A stretch of DNA of 64,000 bases from Pseudomonadota bacterium (GTDB lineage Bacteria > Pseudomonadota > Gammaproteobacteria > Steroidobacterales > Steroidobacteraceae), in the NCBI GenBank assembly GCA_016720075.1, contig JADJXW010000005.1, positions 62,001 through 126,000 on the forward strand, written 5' to 3'. Below are positions 38,907-47,374 of this stretch, one piece after another (the stretch's first letter is position 1; every line of letters starts with the position of its first letter). Position numbers and translations under genes: made by a program. The notes below the pieces were generated by a model. That model was not told the origin of the DNA and made no database searches. It worked only from the letters and a program-made list of their open reading frames with translations.

Positions 38907-41900
38907 TCAACCCACCCAACGGCGCGCGTTGCGGAACATGCGCATCCATCCCGAGTACTCTCCCGTTGCCGGCGGGTACCAGGAATTCTGCACCACGCGG
39001 AACGAGCGCTCCGGATGCGGCATCGTGATCAGCACGCGTCCGTCGCTGCTCGTGACGGCGGCAATGCCACGCGGCGAACCATTGGGATTGGCCGGATAGG
39101 TATCCGCCACCCGCCCGTGACCGTCCACGTAGCGAAATGCCACCTGTCCGGACTGCTGGAGGGCATCCACGCCGGCCGGATCCGCGAATTCCGCACGTCC
39201 CTCGCCGTGCGCGACGGCGATGGGAAGCACCGAACCGGCCATATCCGACAACAACACGGCCGGTGAGTTCAATATCTCGACCAGGCTGAAGCGGCCCTCG
39301 AACTGCTCGCCGCGGTTGCGGACGAAGCGTGGCCAGTGGCCGGCGCCGGGAACCAGCGCCTTCAGCGCCGCCATCATCTGGCAGCCATTGCAGACGCCCA
39401 GCGTGAAGGTGTCCGGGCGGGCGAAGAACCCGGCGAATTCGTCGCGGGTGCGCGGATGGAACAGGATGGACTTGGCCCAACCCTCGCCGGCCCCCAGCAC
39501 ATCGCCGTAGGAGAACCCGCCGCAGGCCACCAGGCCCCGGAAGCCGCGCAGCGAACGCTGCCCCGAAAGCACATCCGACATGTGCACGTCGTGCGCTTCG
39601 AAACCGGCCAGGTCCAGCACCGCGGCCATCTCGACCTGGCTGTTCACGCCCTGCTCGCGCAGCACGGCGATCTTCGGCCGGGCGCCCCGCCCGACATAGG
39701 GCGCAGCCACGTCCTGCGTGGCGTCGAAGGCGAGCTTCACCGCCAGACCCGGGTCGGTGAGATCCAGCTGCGAGGCGAACTCCTCGCGCGCGCAGGCCGG
39801 CTCGTCGCGCAGCAGGCGCATGCGATGCGAAGTCTCGCTCCACGCGCGGCGAAGTTCGGCCCACTTCGCCTCGAAGCGTTCGCTGCCACAGCGCAGCTGC
39901 AGGTCCAGCGAAGGCACCGGCTCGCCGATGTCGTGGATGTGCCCCGACAGTCCCTGCGCGGCAAACAGCGAAATCAACGCCGACTTGTCCGCGGCGCGCA
40001 CCTGCAGCACCGCCCCGGCCTCTTCCGCAAACAGCCGCGCGAGCAGGCCGCCTCGTCCGCCCGGCAGGTCTACCGACAGACCACAGCGCGAGGCAAAGGC
40101 CATTTCCGCCAAGCTGGTGAAAACTCCGCCATCGGAAATGTCGTGATAGGCCAGCAGCAGGCCGCGTTCGCGAGCGGCGCGCAGCGCGGCGGCGAACTGC
40201 AACAGCAGATCCGGCGAGTCCAGGTCCGGGGCCTCATCACCCAGGCCGCCATACACCTGCGCCAGGATGGACGCGCCGAGCCGGTTGCGGCCCCCGCCCA
40301 GATCGACCAGCAGCAGCCGGGTGTCGCCCGCATCGAGCCGCAGCTGCGGCGTCTGACCGCGACGCACATCGGCCAGCGGCGCGAAGGCCGAGACGATCAG
40401 CGACACCGGCGCGGTCACCGCGCGCGCGCCGCCGTCCCAGGCCGTGTGCATCGAAAGGGAATCCTTGCCCACCGGGATGGCGATGCCGAGCGCCGGGCAC
40501 AGCTCCATGCCCACGGCGCGCACCGCATCGAACAGCGCGGCGTCCTCGCCGGGCTGGCCGCAGGCGGCCATCCAGTTGGCCGACAGGCGGATGTCCGAGA
40601 GCGAGGCGATGTCGGCCGCAAGGATGTTGGTGACCGCTTCGGTCACCGCCATGCGCGCGGCGGCGGCCGGGTCGAGCAATGCCAGCGGCGTGCGCTCGCC
40701 CATGGCCATCGCTTCGCCCGAATGGCCGAAGTAATCGCTGAGCGTGACGGCGCAATCGGCCACCGGCACCTGCCAGGGCCCGACCATCTGGTCGCGGCTG
40801 ATCTGGCCACCTACCGTGCGGTCGCCGATGGTGATGAGAAAGGTCTTGTCGGCAACCGCCGGGTGCGAGAGCACGCGTCTTGCAGCCTCGGCCACGTCGA
40901 TGCCCGTGGCATCGAACGGCAGCACCTTCCTAGGCGCATGCGCCACGTCGCGATGCATGCGCGGCGCCTTGCCGAGCAGCACCTCGATGGGCAGGTCTAC
41001 GGGGTAGTTGTCGAAATGGCTGTCGTGCACGCGCAGGATGCCGTCACCGGTCAGGCGTCCCACCACCGCATACGGGCAGCGCTCGCGCCGGGCGATGGAC
41101 TCGAAGCGCGCGAGGCCCCGCTCGGACACGGCGAGCACATAGCGCTCCTGCGCCTCGTTGCACCAGATTTCCATCGGCGACATGCCGGGCTCGGCATTCG
41201 GCACCGAACGCAGCTCGATGAGGGCGCCGCGATCACTGTGCGCCACGGCTTCCGGAATCGCGTTCGAGAGCCCGCCCGCGCCCACGTCGTGGATGAGATG
41301 AACGGGATTGTCTTCGCCCAGCGCCCAGCAGCGGTCGATGACCTCCTGCGCGCGTCGCTGGATTTCAGGATTGCCGCGCTGCACGGAGGCGAAGTCCAGA
41401 TCCGCCGAGGACTGCCCGGCGCCGACCGACGAAGCCGCGCCGCCACCCAGGCCGATGAGCATGGCCGGCCCACCCAGCACGACCAGGTGCGCGCCGACCG
41501 GCACGTCGCCCTTGTGCACATGCTGGCGGCGCACATTGCCGAGGCCGCCGGCGATCATGATGGGCTTGTGGTAGCCGCGGGCAAGCTTGCCACCGGGCAT
41601 TGCCTGCTCGAAGGTGCGGAAATAACCGGCGATGCAGGGCCTGCCGAATTCATTGTTGAAGGCCGCTCCGCCCAGCGGACCTTCGATCATGATGTCGAGC
41701 GCGCTGGCGATGCGATCCGGCTTGCCGACGCCCTGCTCCCAGGCCTGTTCGAACCCGGGAATGCGCAGGTTCGACACCGAGAAGCCCACGAGGCCCGCCT
41801 TGGGTTTGGCGCCGGTGCCGGTGGCGCCCTCGTCGCGGATCTCTCCGCCGGAGCCGGTGGATGCGCCCGGGAATGGCGAGATCGCCGTCGGGTGGTTGTG

Positions 41901-42779
41901 CGTCTCCACCTTCATCAGGATGTCCACGGCCTCGGTGTGCGAGCCGTACACGCCCGTGCCCGGATCCGGGAAATAGCGCCGCGCCACGGCCCCTTCCATG
42001 ACCGCGGCGTTGTCCTTGTAGGCCGAGAGCACCCCTTCGGGCGCCGCCGCATGGGTGTTGCGGATCATGCCGAACAGCGACATGTCCTGCGCCTCGCCAT
42101 CGACCGTGAACTGCGCATTGAAGATCTTGTGGCGGCAGTGCTCGGAGTTCGCCTGCGCGAACATCATCAGTTCCACATCCGTGGGATCGCGCCCCAGCCG
42201 GCCGAAGCTGAGCGTGAGGTACTCGATCTCGTCGGCGCTGAGCGCGAGCCCCAGACTGGCATTGGCGGCGCCCAGCGAAGCGGCATCGCGCGCGATGCGC
42301 CGCAGCGGTTGCGGCTGGCCATGACCGAACAGGTCCGCGAAACGGGATTCATCGAGCAGCACGCATTCGGTCATGCGGTCGTGCAGCACGGAGCCCGCCG
42401 CCAGCAGCTCGGCCTCGGAAAGCGGCGCCGCGGCATCCAGGTGAACCTTCACTGCGCGCTCGATGCGGCGCACCTGCGCCAGCTCGCACACGCGCGCGAT
42501 GTCGGTGGCCTTGCTCGACCACGGCGATGTGGTGCCGAAGCGCGGCGCCACCACCAGCCACTGGCCAGGCGGCGCATCGGCGCTGTACCGCGGACCGTAG
42601 GTCAGCAGTGCTTCGAGCCGCTCGCGCTCCGCGGCAGAAAGAGCGCCACCGGCATCGACCAGATGCAGGTAGCCGCTGGCGATGCCACGAACCGCTGGCA
42701 CGACGGCGCGAACGGCATCCAGCAGCTTGGTGAGTCGGAATTCGGAATGGGCGGGTCCGCCCGGCAGCTGCAGTATCAC
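38907..42779 (-). CDS. purL: Phosphoribosylformylglycinamidine synthase (large single-chain type)
   Basis: ATP- and glutamine-dependent fourth step of purine synthesis. It has 1290 residues in the gamma-proteobacterial single-chain layout: N-terminal PurS-like part, linker with ANSEHCRHKIFNAQF, FGAM-synthase domains with KVETHNHPTAISPFPGA, and a C-terminal class I glutaminase with nucleophile Cys in GVCNGCQMM and His/Glu in PHPERSFR. The start is the GTG at 42779, one base beyond the stop of the DUF1820 gene. The metallo-beta-lactamase gene follows. The opposite strand also stays open for much of this length, but has no coding signatures. Confidence 0.96.
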   Translation of the reverse strand: MILQLPGGPAHSEFRLTKLLDAVRAVVPAVRGIASGYLHLVDAGGALSAAERERLEALLTYGPRYSADAPPGQWLVVAPRFGTTSPWSSKATDIARVCELAQVRRIERAVKVHLDAAAPLSEAELLAAGSVLHDRMTECVLLDESRFADLFGHGQPQPLRRIARDAASLGAANASLGLALSADEIEYLTLSFGRLGRDPTDVELMMFAQANSEHCRHKIFNAQFTVDGEAQDMSLFGMIRNTHAAAPEGVLSAYKDNAAVMEGAVARRYFPDPGTGVYGSHTEAVDILMKVETHNHPTAISPFPGASTGSGGEIRDEGATGTGAKPKAGLVGFSVSNLRIPGFEQAWEQGVGKPDRIASALDIMIEGPLGGAAFNNEFGRPCIAGYFRTFEQAMPGGKLARGYHKPIMIAGGLGNVRRQHVHKGDVPVGAHLVVLGGPAMLIGLGGGAASSVGAGQSSADLDFASVQRGNPEIQRRAQEVIDRCWALGEDNPVHLIHDVGAGGLSNAIPEAVAHSDRGALIELRSVPNAEPGMSPMEIWCNEAQERYVLAVSERGLARFESIARRERCPYAVVGRLTGDGILRVHDSHFDNYPVDLPIEVLLGKAPRMHRDVAHAPRKVLPFDATGIDVAEAARRVLSHPAVADKTFLITIGDRTVGGQISRDQMVGPWQVPVADCAVTLSDYFGHSGEAMAMGERTPLALLDPAAAARMAVTEAVTNILAADIASLSDIRLSANWMAACGQPGEDAALFDAVRAVGMELCPALGIAIPVGKDSLSMHTAWDGGARAVTAPVSLIVSAFAPLADVRRGQTPQLRLDAGDTRLLLVDLGGGRNRLGASILAQVYGGLGDEAPDLDSPDLLLQFAAALRAARERGLLLAYHDISDGGVFTSLAEMAFASRCGLSVDLPGGRGGLLARLFAEEAGAVLQVRAADKSALISLFAAQGLSGHIHDIGEPVPSLDLQLRCGSERFEAKWAELRRAWSETSHRMRLLRDEPACAREEFASQLDLTDPGLAVKLAFDATQDVAAPYVGRGARPKIAVLREQGVNSQVEMAAVLDLAGFEAHDVHMSDVLSGQRSLRGFRGLVACGGFSYGDVLGAGEGWAKSILFHPRTRDEFAGFFARPDTFTLGVCNGCQMMAALKALVPGAGHWPRFVRNRGEQFEGRFSLVEILNSPAVLLSDMAGSVLPIAVAHGEGRAEFADPAGVDALQQSGQVAFRYVDGHGRVADTYPANPNGSPRGIAAVTSSDGRVLITMPHPERSFRVVQNSWYPPATGEYSGWMRMFRNARRWVG

Positions 42780-42780
42780 G

Positions 42781-43122
42781 TCAGGTTTTTCGGCCGGCGT
42801 CGCCCGCCGGCGACGTGTACAGGGGTGTCGGGAACTGTGTCACATTGCCTTCCAGCTGCGTGATCTTGCTGGTGCCACGCTTGGTCACTTCGTCGATCCT
42901 GAGCACGGAATGCATGGGCAGGAAGCTTCGCTTGACGCCATCGAATTCAGACTTGATCCGCTCTTCGCCCGGATCGAGCAGCACACCGGTGCGCTCGCCG
43001 AAGGTGAGCTCTTCCACCTCGACGAATCCGAGCATGGAACCGTGACTTACCTTGCGCGCATAGATCTCGTAAACCTTGCCCTGGTTCACGAACTGGATGC
43101 GGAATATGTGATGTGATGCCAT
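42781..43122 (-). CDS. DUF1820-family protein
   Basis: A 113-residue soluble protein with HHIFRIQFVNQGKVYEIYARKVSHGSMLGF (quoted in parts) and DPGEERIKSEFDGVKRSFLPMH, the DUF1820 signature found in Pseudomonas and Xanthomonas relatives. No catalytic residues are recognised and its function is unknown. It ends two bases before the purL GTG and has the only good promoter in the region upstream, so it heads a DUF1820-purL transcript. Confidence 0.88.
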   Translation of the reverse strand: MASHHIFRIQFVNQGKVYEIYARKVSHGSMLGFVEVEELTFGERTGVLLDPGEERIKSEFDGVKRSFLPMHSVLRIDEVTKRGTSKITQLEGNVTQFPTPLYTSPAGDAGRKT

Positions 43123-43136
43123 AGCTGCCCGGGGTG

Positions 43137-43154
43137 CGCCCGGGCCCCCGGGCG
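43137..43154 (-). repeat. GC palindrome in the 5' leader of the DUF1820-purL message
   Basis: Perfect 8-base arms CGCCCGGG and CCCGGGCG separated by CC. Given the predicted start near 43154, the hairpin would sit at the very 5' end of the mRNA, where such stems often protect transcripts. The structure is seen; the role is inferred. Confidence 0.45.
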
Positions 43155-43160
43155 TACGCC

Positions 43161-43166
43161 ATTATA
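43161..43166 (-). promoter_or_regulatory. -10 element TATAAT for the DUF1820-purL transcript
   Basis: A perfect TATAAT on the minus strand, 38 bases before the DUF1820 ATG, in a GC-rich setting. The -35 region is poor, so activation or an extended contact is possible. TATAGT on the plus strand (43164-43169) overlaps it and could serve the divergent FHA gene. Confidence 0.5.
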
Positions 43167-43200
43167 GTTCAGTATCGTCAGCAAAAGGTTCCGGCAGATC

Positions 43201-44379
43201 ATGGCCTTGCGCCTTGAAGTCATCAGCAGTCAGCGGCAGGCACTGGGCGCGCTGTCCAGCATAGTCCTGGGAGTGTCCGGCGGCAGCATCGGCCGCGCAC
43301 TGGACAACGACTGGGCCCTGCCCGACCCGCGCCGCTACCTGTCGGGCCACCACGCCCGCATTCATTTCCGCCAGGGCGCCTTTTTCCTGGAAGACGCCAG
43401 CACCAACGGCGTGTACGTCAACGACGCGACCGCGCCGCAGGGTCGCCGCGGACTCTACGCGCTGCGCGACGGCGACCTGCTGCGCATGGGCGAGTACCGC
43501 ATCCGGGTTGGCATCGACGCCGAGGAAGGCGTGCTGCCCCCGCCGAGCACCGGCACGCTGGCGCAGATATCGGTCGACAACGTCGTGCCGCTGCGCGCCG
43601 TGGGCTCGGCAACCGACGACCTGGGCGCCTCGCTGAACATCGAGGCGCTGATCCCCTCGGAGGTCAGCGGCCCCATTGCCAAGCTGGGCGCAGCCAGCCT
43701 CGCCAGTTCCAGGCAAGGCGGCGCTGACGTGCCGCTGCCGCAGCTTTCCGCGCAGGAACGCCTTTCGCGGCTGCGCGCTGCGGCGCGGGCCCGGCTAGAG
43801 GGCCGGCATACCGCGATGCCGGACGTGCACAACGCGCTGCAGGCCTTCTGCCGTAGCGCCGGCATCGATGAATCGCGCCTGCCGATGCAGAACGAGGCGC
43901 AGAGCATGCAACTGGTCGGGCGCATGCTGCGCGAGGCCGTCATCGGCCTGAAGGAGATCCTGCGGGCCCAGCAGGCCTTCCGCGATCGCTATGGCATTGA
44001 TGTGGATCCACCTGAAGGCCGCTCGCCGCTGGAACAGGGCGCCGACGAATACATGCTCGACCTGCTCACCGGCCATGAACAGGGCAAGCTCGATGCTGTG
44101 ATGCGGCTGCGGGGCCAGTTCAGCCACGCCGGCAGCCACAGTGCGGCGGTTGATCCGGCCGTGCGCAGCGCGCTCGCGCAGTTCATGGCCCACCTTTCCC
44201 CGGCCCGCATGGAGGCCGGTAGCCTGCCCGCCAAGCCCAATGGCGCGGACAACTGGGAACGCTACAAGGATATCTACAGCAACCTGCTGCAGGCCACGGG
44301 CGAGGATGTGCCGCACCTGTTCATCGAGGCCATCTCCCAGGCCTATCAGGCGGCGCGGCGCCGCAACGGAATATCGTAG
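43201..44379 (+). CDS. FHA-domain protein of the type VI secretion TagH type (orphan)
   Basis: A 392-residue cytoplasmic protein. The N-terminal forkhead-associated domain (about residues 20-105) has the phosphothreonine-binding motif set GSIGRALDNDW, LSGHHARIHFRQG and DASTNGVYVND. A low-complexity linker follows. The C-terminal half (about residues 215-385) resembles the T6SS_FHA_C region: NALQAFCRSAGID, GRMLREAVIGLKEILRAQ, and NWERYKDIYSNLL. In type VI clusters TagH is the phosphoprotein partner of kinase PpkA. No T6SS structural genes are present here, although a Ser/Thr kinase is encoded at 18-19 kb. Its end overlaps the convergent ABC ATPase gene by 34 bases. Confidence 0.8.
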   Translation: MALRLEVISSQRQALGALSSIVLGVSGGSIGRALDNDWALPDPRRYLSGHHARIHFRQGAFFLEDASTNGVYVNDATAPQGRRGLYALRDGDLLRMGEYRIRVGIDAEEGVLPPPSTGTLAQISVDNVVPLRAVGSATDDLGASLNIEALIPSEVSGPIAKLGAASLASSRQGGADVPLPQLSAQERLSRLRAAARARLEGRHTAMPDVHNALQAFCRSAGIDESRLPMQNEAQSMQLVGRMLREAVIGLKEILRAQQAFRDRYGIDVDPPEGRSPLEQGADEYMLDLLTGHEQGKLDAVMRLRGQFSHAGSHSAAVDPAVRSALAQFMAHLSPARMEAGSLPAKPNGADNWERYKDIYSNLLQATGEDVPHLFIEAISQAYQAARRRNGIS

Positions 44380-45074
44380 GTGATGCTCGCGCCGTAGGCC
44401 TCGGGCGCCTGCGGATCCTGGCGCAGCCGGTCGAATGTCAGCAGCCGCGTGCCCAGCGCGAAGCTTTCCTGGATGTCGTGCGAGATCATGAAGATGGTCA
44501 TGCCATTGTCCCGCCACAACTTCAGGATCAGCGTGTGCATGTCGGCGGTGATGCCCGGATCCAGCGCCCCGAAAGGCTCGTCCAGCAGCAGTATCTTCGG
44601 CTCGCAGATGGCCGCCTGCGCGATCGACAGCCGCTGCTGCATGCCGCCCGACAGCTGCGCCGGGTAACGATCCCGCGCCCCGGCAAGGCCCACGGCCTCC
44701 AGCATGGATTCGGCGCGCTTCACGGCCTCGCGCCGCCGCGCGCCGAACAGCCTGCCCAGCAGGCGCGAGCGCTTGAGCTCCAGCCCCAGCACCAGGTTGC
44801 CCATCACCGTCAGGTGCGGGAACAGCGAGTAGCGTTGGAACACGATGCCGCGCGCCGGATCCGGCTCAGGCCGGATGGGTTCGTCGTCGATCAGGATGCT
44901 GCCGCGAGTGGGCTGCTCGGTGCCCAGCAGCATGCGAAGAAAAGTGGTCTTGCCGCAGCCGGAGGCGCCGACAATCGTGACGAACTCGTTGTCCGCCACC
45001 TCCAGGCGCAGGTTCTCGAGGACGACATGATCGCCCCAGCGCTTCCATACATTGCGGACCGAGACGCGCGCCAT
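44346..45074 (-). CDS. ABC transporter ATP-binding protein (NitT/TauT type), probable guanidine uptake
   Basis: Nucleotide-binding subunit of 242 residues with Walker A GASGCGKTTFL, Q-loop VFQRYSLFPHLTV, signature LSGGMQQRLSIAQA, Walker B ILLLDEPFGALD and H-loop MISHD. The sequence is closest in style to nitrate/taurine-type importers. The ATG at 45074 shares one base with the permease stop. As third gene of an operon controlled by a guanidine-I riboswitch and divergent from guanidine-degradation genes, it most likely energises guanidine (formerly annotated urea) import. Confidence 0.88.
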   Translation of the reverse strand: MARVSVRNVWKRWGDHVVLENLRLEVADNEFVTIVGASGCGKTTFLRMLLGTEQPTRGSILIDDEPIRPEPDPARGIVFQRYSLFPHLTVMGNLVLGLELKRSRLLGRLFGARRREAVKRAESMLEAVGLAGARDRYPAQLSGGMQQRLSIAQAAICEPKILLLDEPFGALDPGITADMHTLILKLWRDNGMTIFMISHDIQESFALGTRLLTFDRLRQDPQAPEAYGASITYDIPLRRRAA

Positions 45075-45889
45075 CAGCGCCCCGGCTCCGCCCAGTTGAA
45101 GGCTCGCGCGCGCAGCAGCCGCAGCAGCAGGTCGGTGCCCACGGCGAGCAGCGTGATCCAGGCCACGTACGGCAGGATCACGTCCATGGCGAGGTAGCGT
45201 CGCACCAGGAATATCCGATAGCCCAGCCCCTCGGTAGAGGCAATGGCCTCGGCGGCGATCAGGAAGAGCCAGGCAGATCCCATGTTCAGCCGCAGCGAAT
45301 CGATGAGCCGCGGCAGGGTCTGCGGCAGCATCACTCGCGTCACCAGCTGCCAGGTCGAAGCCCCCAGTGTCTGGGCCTTGACCAGCATCTCCTCGGGCAA
45401 TTCGGCGATGCGCAGCGCCAGGTCGCGCGCCATCAGCGGCAGGATGCCGATGATGATGAGCGAGACCTTGGCCGTCTCCTCGAGCCCCAGCACGATGAAG
45501 AGGATGGGCAGCATCGCCAGCGGCGGGATCATCGCCACCGTGGACAGCAGCGGTGACAGCAGCGCACGGACGCGCGGTATGGCGCCGATGGCCAGCGCGA
45601 TCACCAGCGACAGCGACGCGCTGAGGGCGAGCGCAAGTCCGATGCGCCGCAGGCTCGCCCAGGTATCGGCCCAGAACAGGTAGCGCCCGGAACGGGGATC
45701 CGCGGTCAGCGCATAGTCGCTGAACGCCTGGGCCATGCTGCCGAAAGACGGCAGCAGCTTGTCGGCGCCGTTCTCCGCCAGCCGCAGCTTCGAGGCGATG
45801 ACGTAGACCACCAGCAGGGCCACGAACGGCAATGCGCCCAGAGCGAAGCCCTCGCCTCGCGCTGGACGCTGGTTGATCAGCCTGCGCAA
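45074..45889 (-). CDS. ABC transporter permease, probable guanidine uptake
   Basis: Inner-membrane permease of 271 residues with about six membrane segments. The EAA-loop region reads EEMLVKAQTLGASTWQLVTRVMLPQTLPRL (quoted for position, residues about 160-190), contacting the ATPase. The start is probably the TTG at 45889, 11 bases after the binding-protein stop; no better start lies nearby. The end overlaps the ATPase start by one base. It is the middle gene of the riboswitch-controlled transporter operon. Confidence 0.87.
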   Translation of the reverse strand: MRRLINQRPARGEGFALGALPFVALLVVYVIASKLRLAENGADKLLPSFGSMAQAFSDYALTADPRSGRYLFWADTWASLRRIGLALALSASLSLVIALAIGAIPRVRALLSPLLSTVAMIPPLAMLPILFIVLGLEETAKVSLIIIGILPLMARDLALRIAELPEEMLVKAQTLGASTWQLVTRVMLPQTLPRLIDSLRLNMGSAWLFLIAAEAIASTEGLGYRIFLVRRYLAMDVILPYVAWITLLAVGTDLLLRLLRARAFNWAEPGR

Positions 45890-45900
45890 TCCCGGTCCGG

Positions 45901-46995
45901 CTACAGCTTGCCTTCGGCCGCGAGCTGCATGTAGCTGGCGTCGAAGCGCATGGTCACGGCCTGCGGGTTGCCCAGCATCTTGCCACCGGGAAACTCGATG
46001 CCCACCGCATCGACGGTCTTCGCGCCGGCACCCAGCAGCCCCTTCTCGAACGAGAAGCTGCGCACCAGGTCCATCTTGGCCAGCAGGTCTGGACTGGTGA
46101 TGGCGGCAACGGCATCGGTCGCCTGCCAGTACATGTTGGTGGTGGCCAGCTGCTCATTGAAGCCGGCAAGGTCGGTTCCCGATGCCTTGGCCATCGACGT
46201 CAGCGCGGCGGCGGCCGCCTCGTCCTTGGCCTGCATCACCGCCATGGTCTCGTACCAGGCGCCAACCAGCGCCTTGCCGAGCTCGGGATGTTCCTTGAGC
46301 ACCTTGGTGTTCACCACCATCAGGTCGAGGATTTCCCCAGGCGTCTTGCTGGAGTCGAATACCAGCGAACTGCCCTGGCTGGCCACCACTTCCGAGAGCA
46401 GTGGCTTCCAGGTCACCGTCGCGGTCACGTCGGGAGTGGCATAGGCGGCCACGATGTCGGCGTCGGAGGTATTGACCACCTTCACGTCGCTTTCCTTGAG
46501 ACCCACCGAAGCGAGGCCGCGAGCCAGCAGGTAATGCGAGACCGACAGTTCCACCAGGTTCACCGACTGGCCCTTGATGTCGACGAGCTTCTTGCCGGCG
46601 CCCTTCAGCACCACGCCATCGTTGCCATTGGAATAGTCACCGAGGATCACCGCCGTGGAGTCCACGCCACCCGCCGAAGGGATGGTCAGCATGTCCATGT
46701 TGGTCATCACGCAGGCGTCGTACTTGCCCGCGGTGTACTGGTTGATGGACTCGACGTAGTCGTTGATCTGCGTGAGCTCGATCTCGATTCCGTACTTGTC
46801 GGCCCACTTCTTCAGGATGCCGCTGGAGCCGGCGTACTCCCAGGGCATCCAGCCCACGTAGATGCTCCATGCCACCTTGAAGGCCGGCTTCTTCGGCGCC
46901 TCGACGGGTGCCTCGGCCTTGGGTGAGCAGCCCATGGCGAGCGCCGCGAGCAGGGCAATGCAGACCGGCACGAATCTCCGGGACATACGCGACAT
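45901..46995 (-). CDS. Periplasmic substrate-binding lipoprotein of the putative guanidine (urea-type) ABC transporter
   Basis: A 364-residue NMT1/ThiY-like binding protein with a lipoprotein signal and lipobox LAMGC near residue 23. The mature part begins KVAWSIYVGWMPWEYAGSSGILKKW, the pattern of the urea/carboxylase-associated ABC binding proteins. The start is the ATG at 46995, with AGGAGA 6 bases upstream; an upstream in-frame ATG at 47064 would lie inside the riboswitch and is rejected. First gene of the transporter operon. The ligand is inferred to be guanidine from the riboswitch and from the neighbouring catabolic genes. Confidence 0.88.
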   Translation of the reverse strand: MSRMSRRFVPVCIALLAALAMGCSPKAEAPVEAPKKPAFKVAWSIYVGWMPWEYAGSSGILKKWADKYGIEIELTQINDYVESINQYTAGKYDACVMTNMDMLTIPSAGGVDSTAVILGDYSNGNDGVVLKGAGKKLVDIKGQSVNLVELSVSHYLLARGLASVGLKESDVKVVNTSDADIVAAYATPDVTATVTWKPLLSEVVASQGSSLVFDSSKTPGEILDLMVVNTKVLKEHPELGKALVGAWYETMAVMQAKDEAAAAALTSMAKASGTDLAGFNEQLATTNMYWQATDAVAAITSPDLLAKMDLVRSFSFEKGLLGAGAKTVDAVGIEFPGGKMLGNPQAVTMRFDASYMQLAAEGKL

Positions 46996-47023
46996 AGAGA
47001 TCTCCTGGTTGAATGGAAAGACG

Positions 47024-47140
47024 ACCACCTCCCGGGCTTTTGTCCCGCCGTGTATCCCCGGCACCGCTCAAGTGCGCGGGTGCCGCAAGGACTGCCTCTC
47101 TCGGACCAGCACCGATCGCTCGGCCGGAACCCTAGATGCA
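47024..47140 (-). promoter_or_regulatory. Guanidine-I (ykkC) riboswitch
   Basis: Minus-strand leader of the transporter operon. Conserved aptamer blocks occur in order: CUAGGGUUCCG (47135-47125), CUGGUCCGAGAGA (47109-47097), and GGGACAAAAGCCCGGGAGG (47046-47028), the strongly conserved ykkC core. Between them lie the variable stems. The aptamer ends about 28 bases before the binding-protein ATG. Guanidine binding to this class turns genes on. I do not see a clear terminator with a U run downstream, so control may act on the AGGAGA ribosome-binding site. Confidence 0.93.
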
Positions 47141-47157
47141 CATTTGCCGATATGAAC

Positions 47158-47172
47158 TGCAAACAACGTGCC
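47158..47172 (-). promoter_or_regulatory. Sigma-54 promoter of the transporter operon
   Basis: Minus strand GGCACG-TTGT-TTGCA with the invariant -24 GG and -12 GC separated by exactly 10 bases, an almost perfect match to the sigma-54 consensus. The predicted start (~47147) lies about a dozen bases before the riboswitch aptamer, which fits well. It implies nitrogen (NtrC-type) control added to guanidine sensing. Confidence 0.7.
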
Positions 47173-47222
47173 CACTGTTCCGGACAGCCAGCGCGGCATC
47201 GGGACTGGCCTTGCGACCGGTT

Positions 47223-47253
47223 CTGCACCAAGGCGAACCTCAGCGCGGTGCAG
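47223..47253. promoter_or_regulatory. Perfect inverted repeat between the two sigma-54 promoters
   Basis: CTGCACC, 17 bases, GGTGCAG. The half-sites resemble NtrC half-sites (TGCACC/GGTGCA) but the spacing is wider than the usual NtrC site. Its centre is roughly 90 and 110 bases from the two predicted transcription starts, right for a shared enhancer. A function is inferred. Confidence 0.5.
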
Positions 47254-47323
47254 TCGCCCCGAAACAGTGCCGCCCTGCCCGCGCGCAACCCGCAAGGCAG
47301 GCGGTCGCGGCACCAATATGGTT

Positions 47324-47338
47324 GGTATGTCCCTTGCA
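47324..47338 (+). promoter_or_regulatory. Sigma-54 promoter of the guanidine catabolic operon
   Basis: GGTATGTCCCTTGCA with -24 GG and -12 GC again 10 bases apart; the TTGCA half is perfect, the -24 half weaker. The predicted start near 47349 leaves a 26-base leader before the ATG at 47375. No riboswitch precedes this arm. Confidence 0.6.
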
Positions 47339-47374
47339 CCTGCATGGTTCATTGAGTGGGAACGGAGCGAGGGC

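Noticed and set aside
39336..42863. Very long open frame on the strand opposite purL
   Set aside because: Long antisense frames are expected in GC-rich codon-biased genes; its translation is His/Arg/Gln-rich with no domain, while purL has all its motifs.
47160..47374. A second guanidine riboswitch (classes I-III) in front of the plus-strand operon
   Set aside because: None of the conserved cores of the ykkC, mini-ykkC or ykkC-III types was found on the plus strand.
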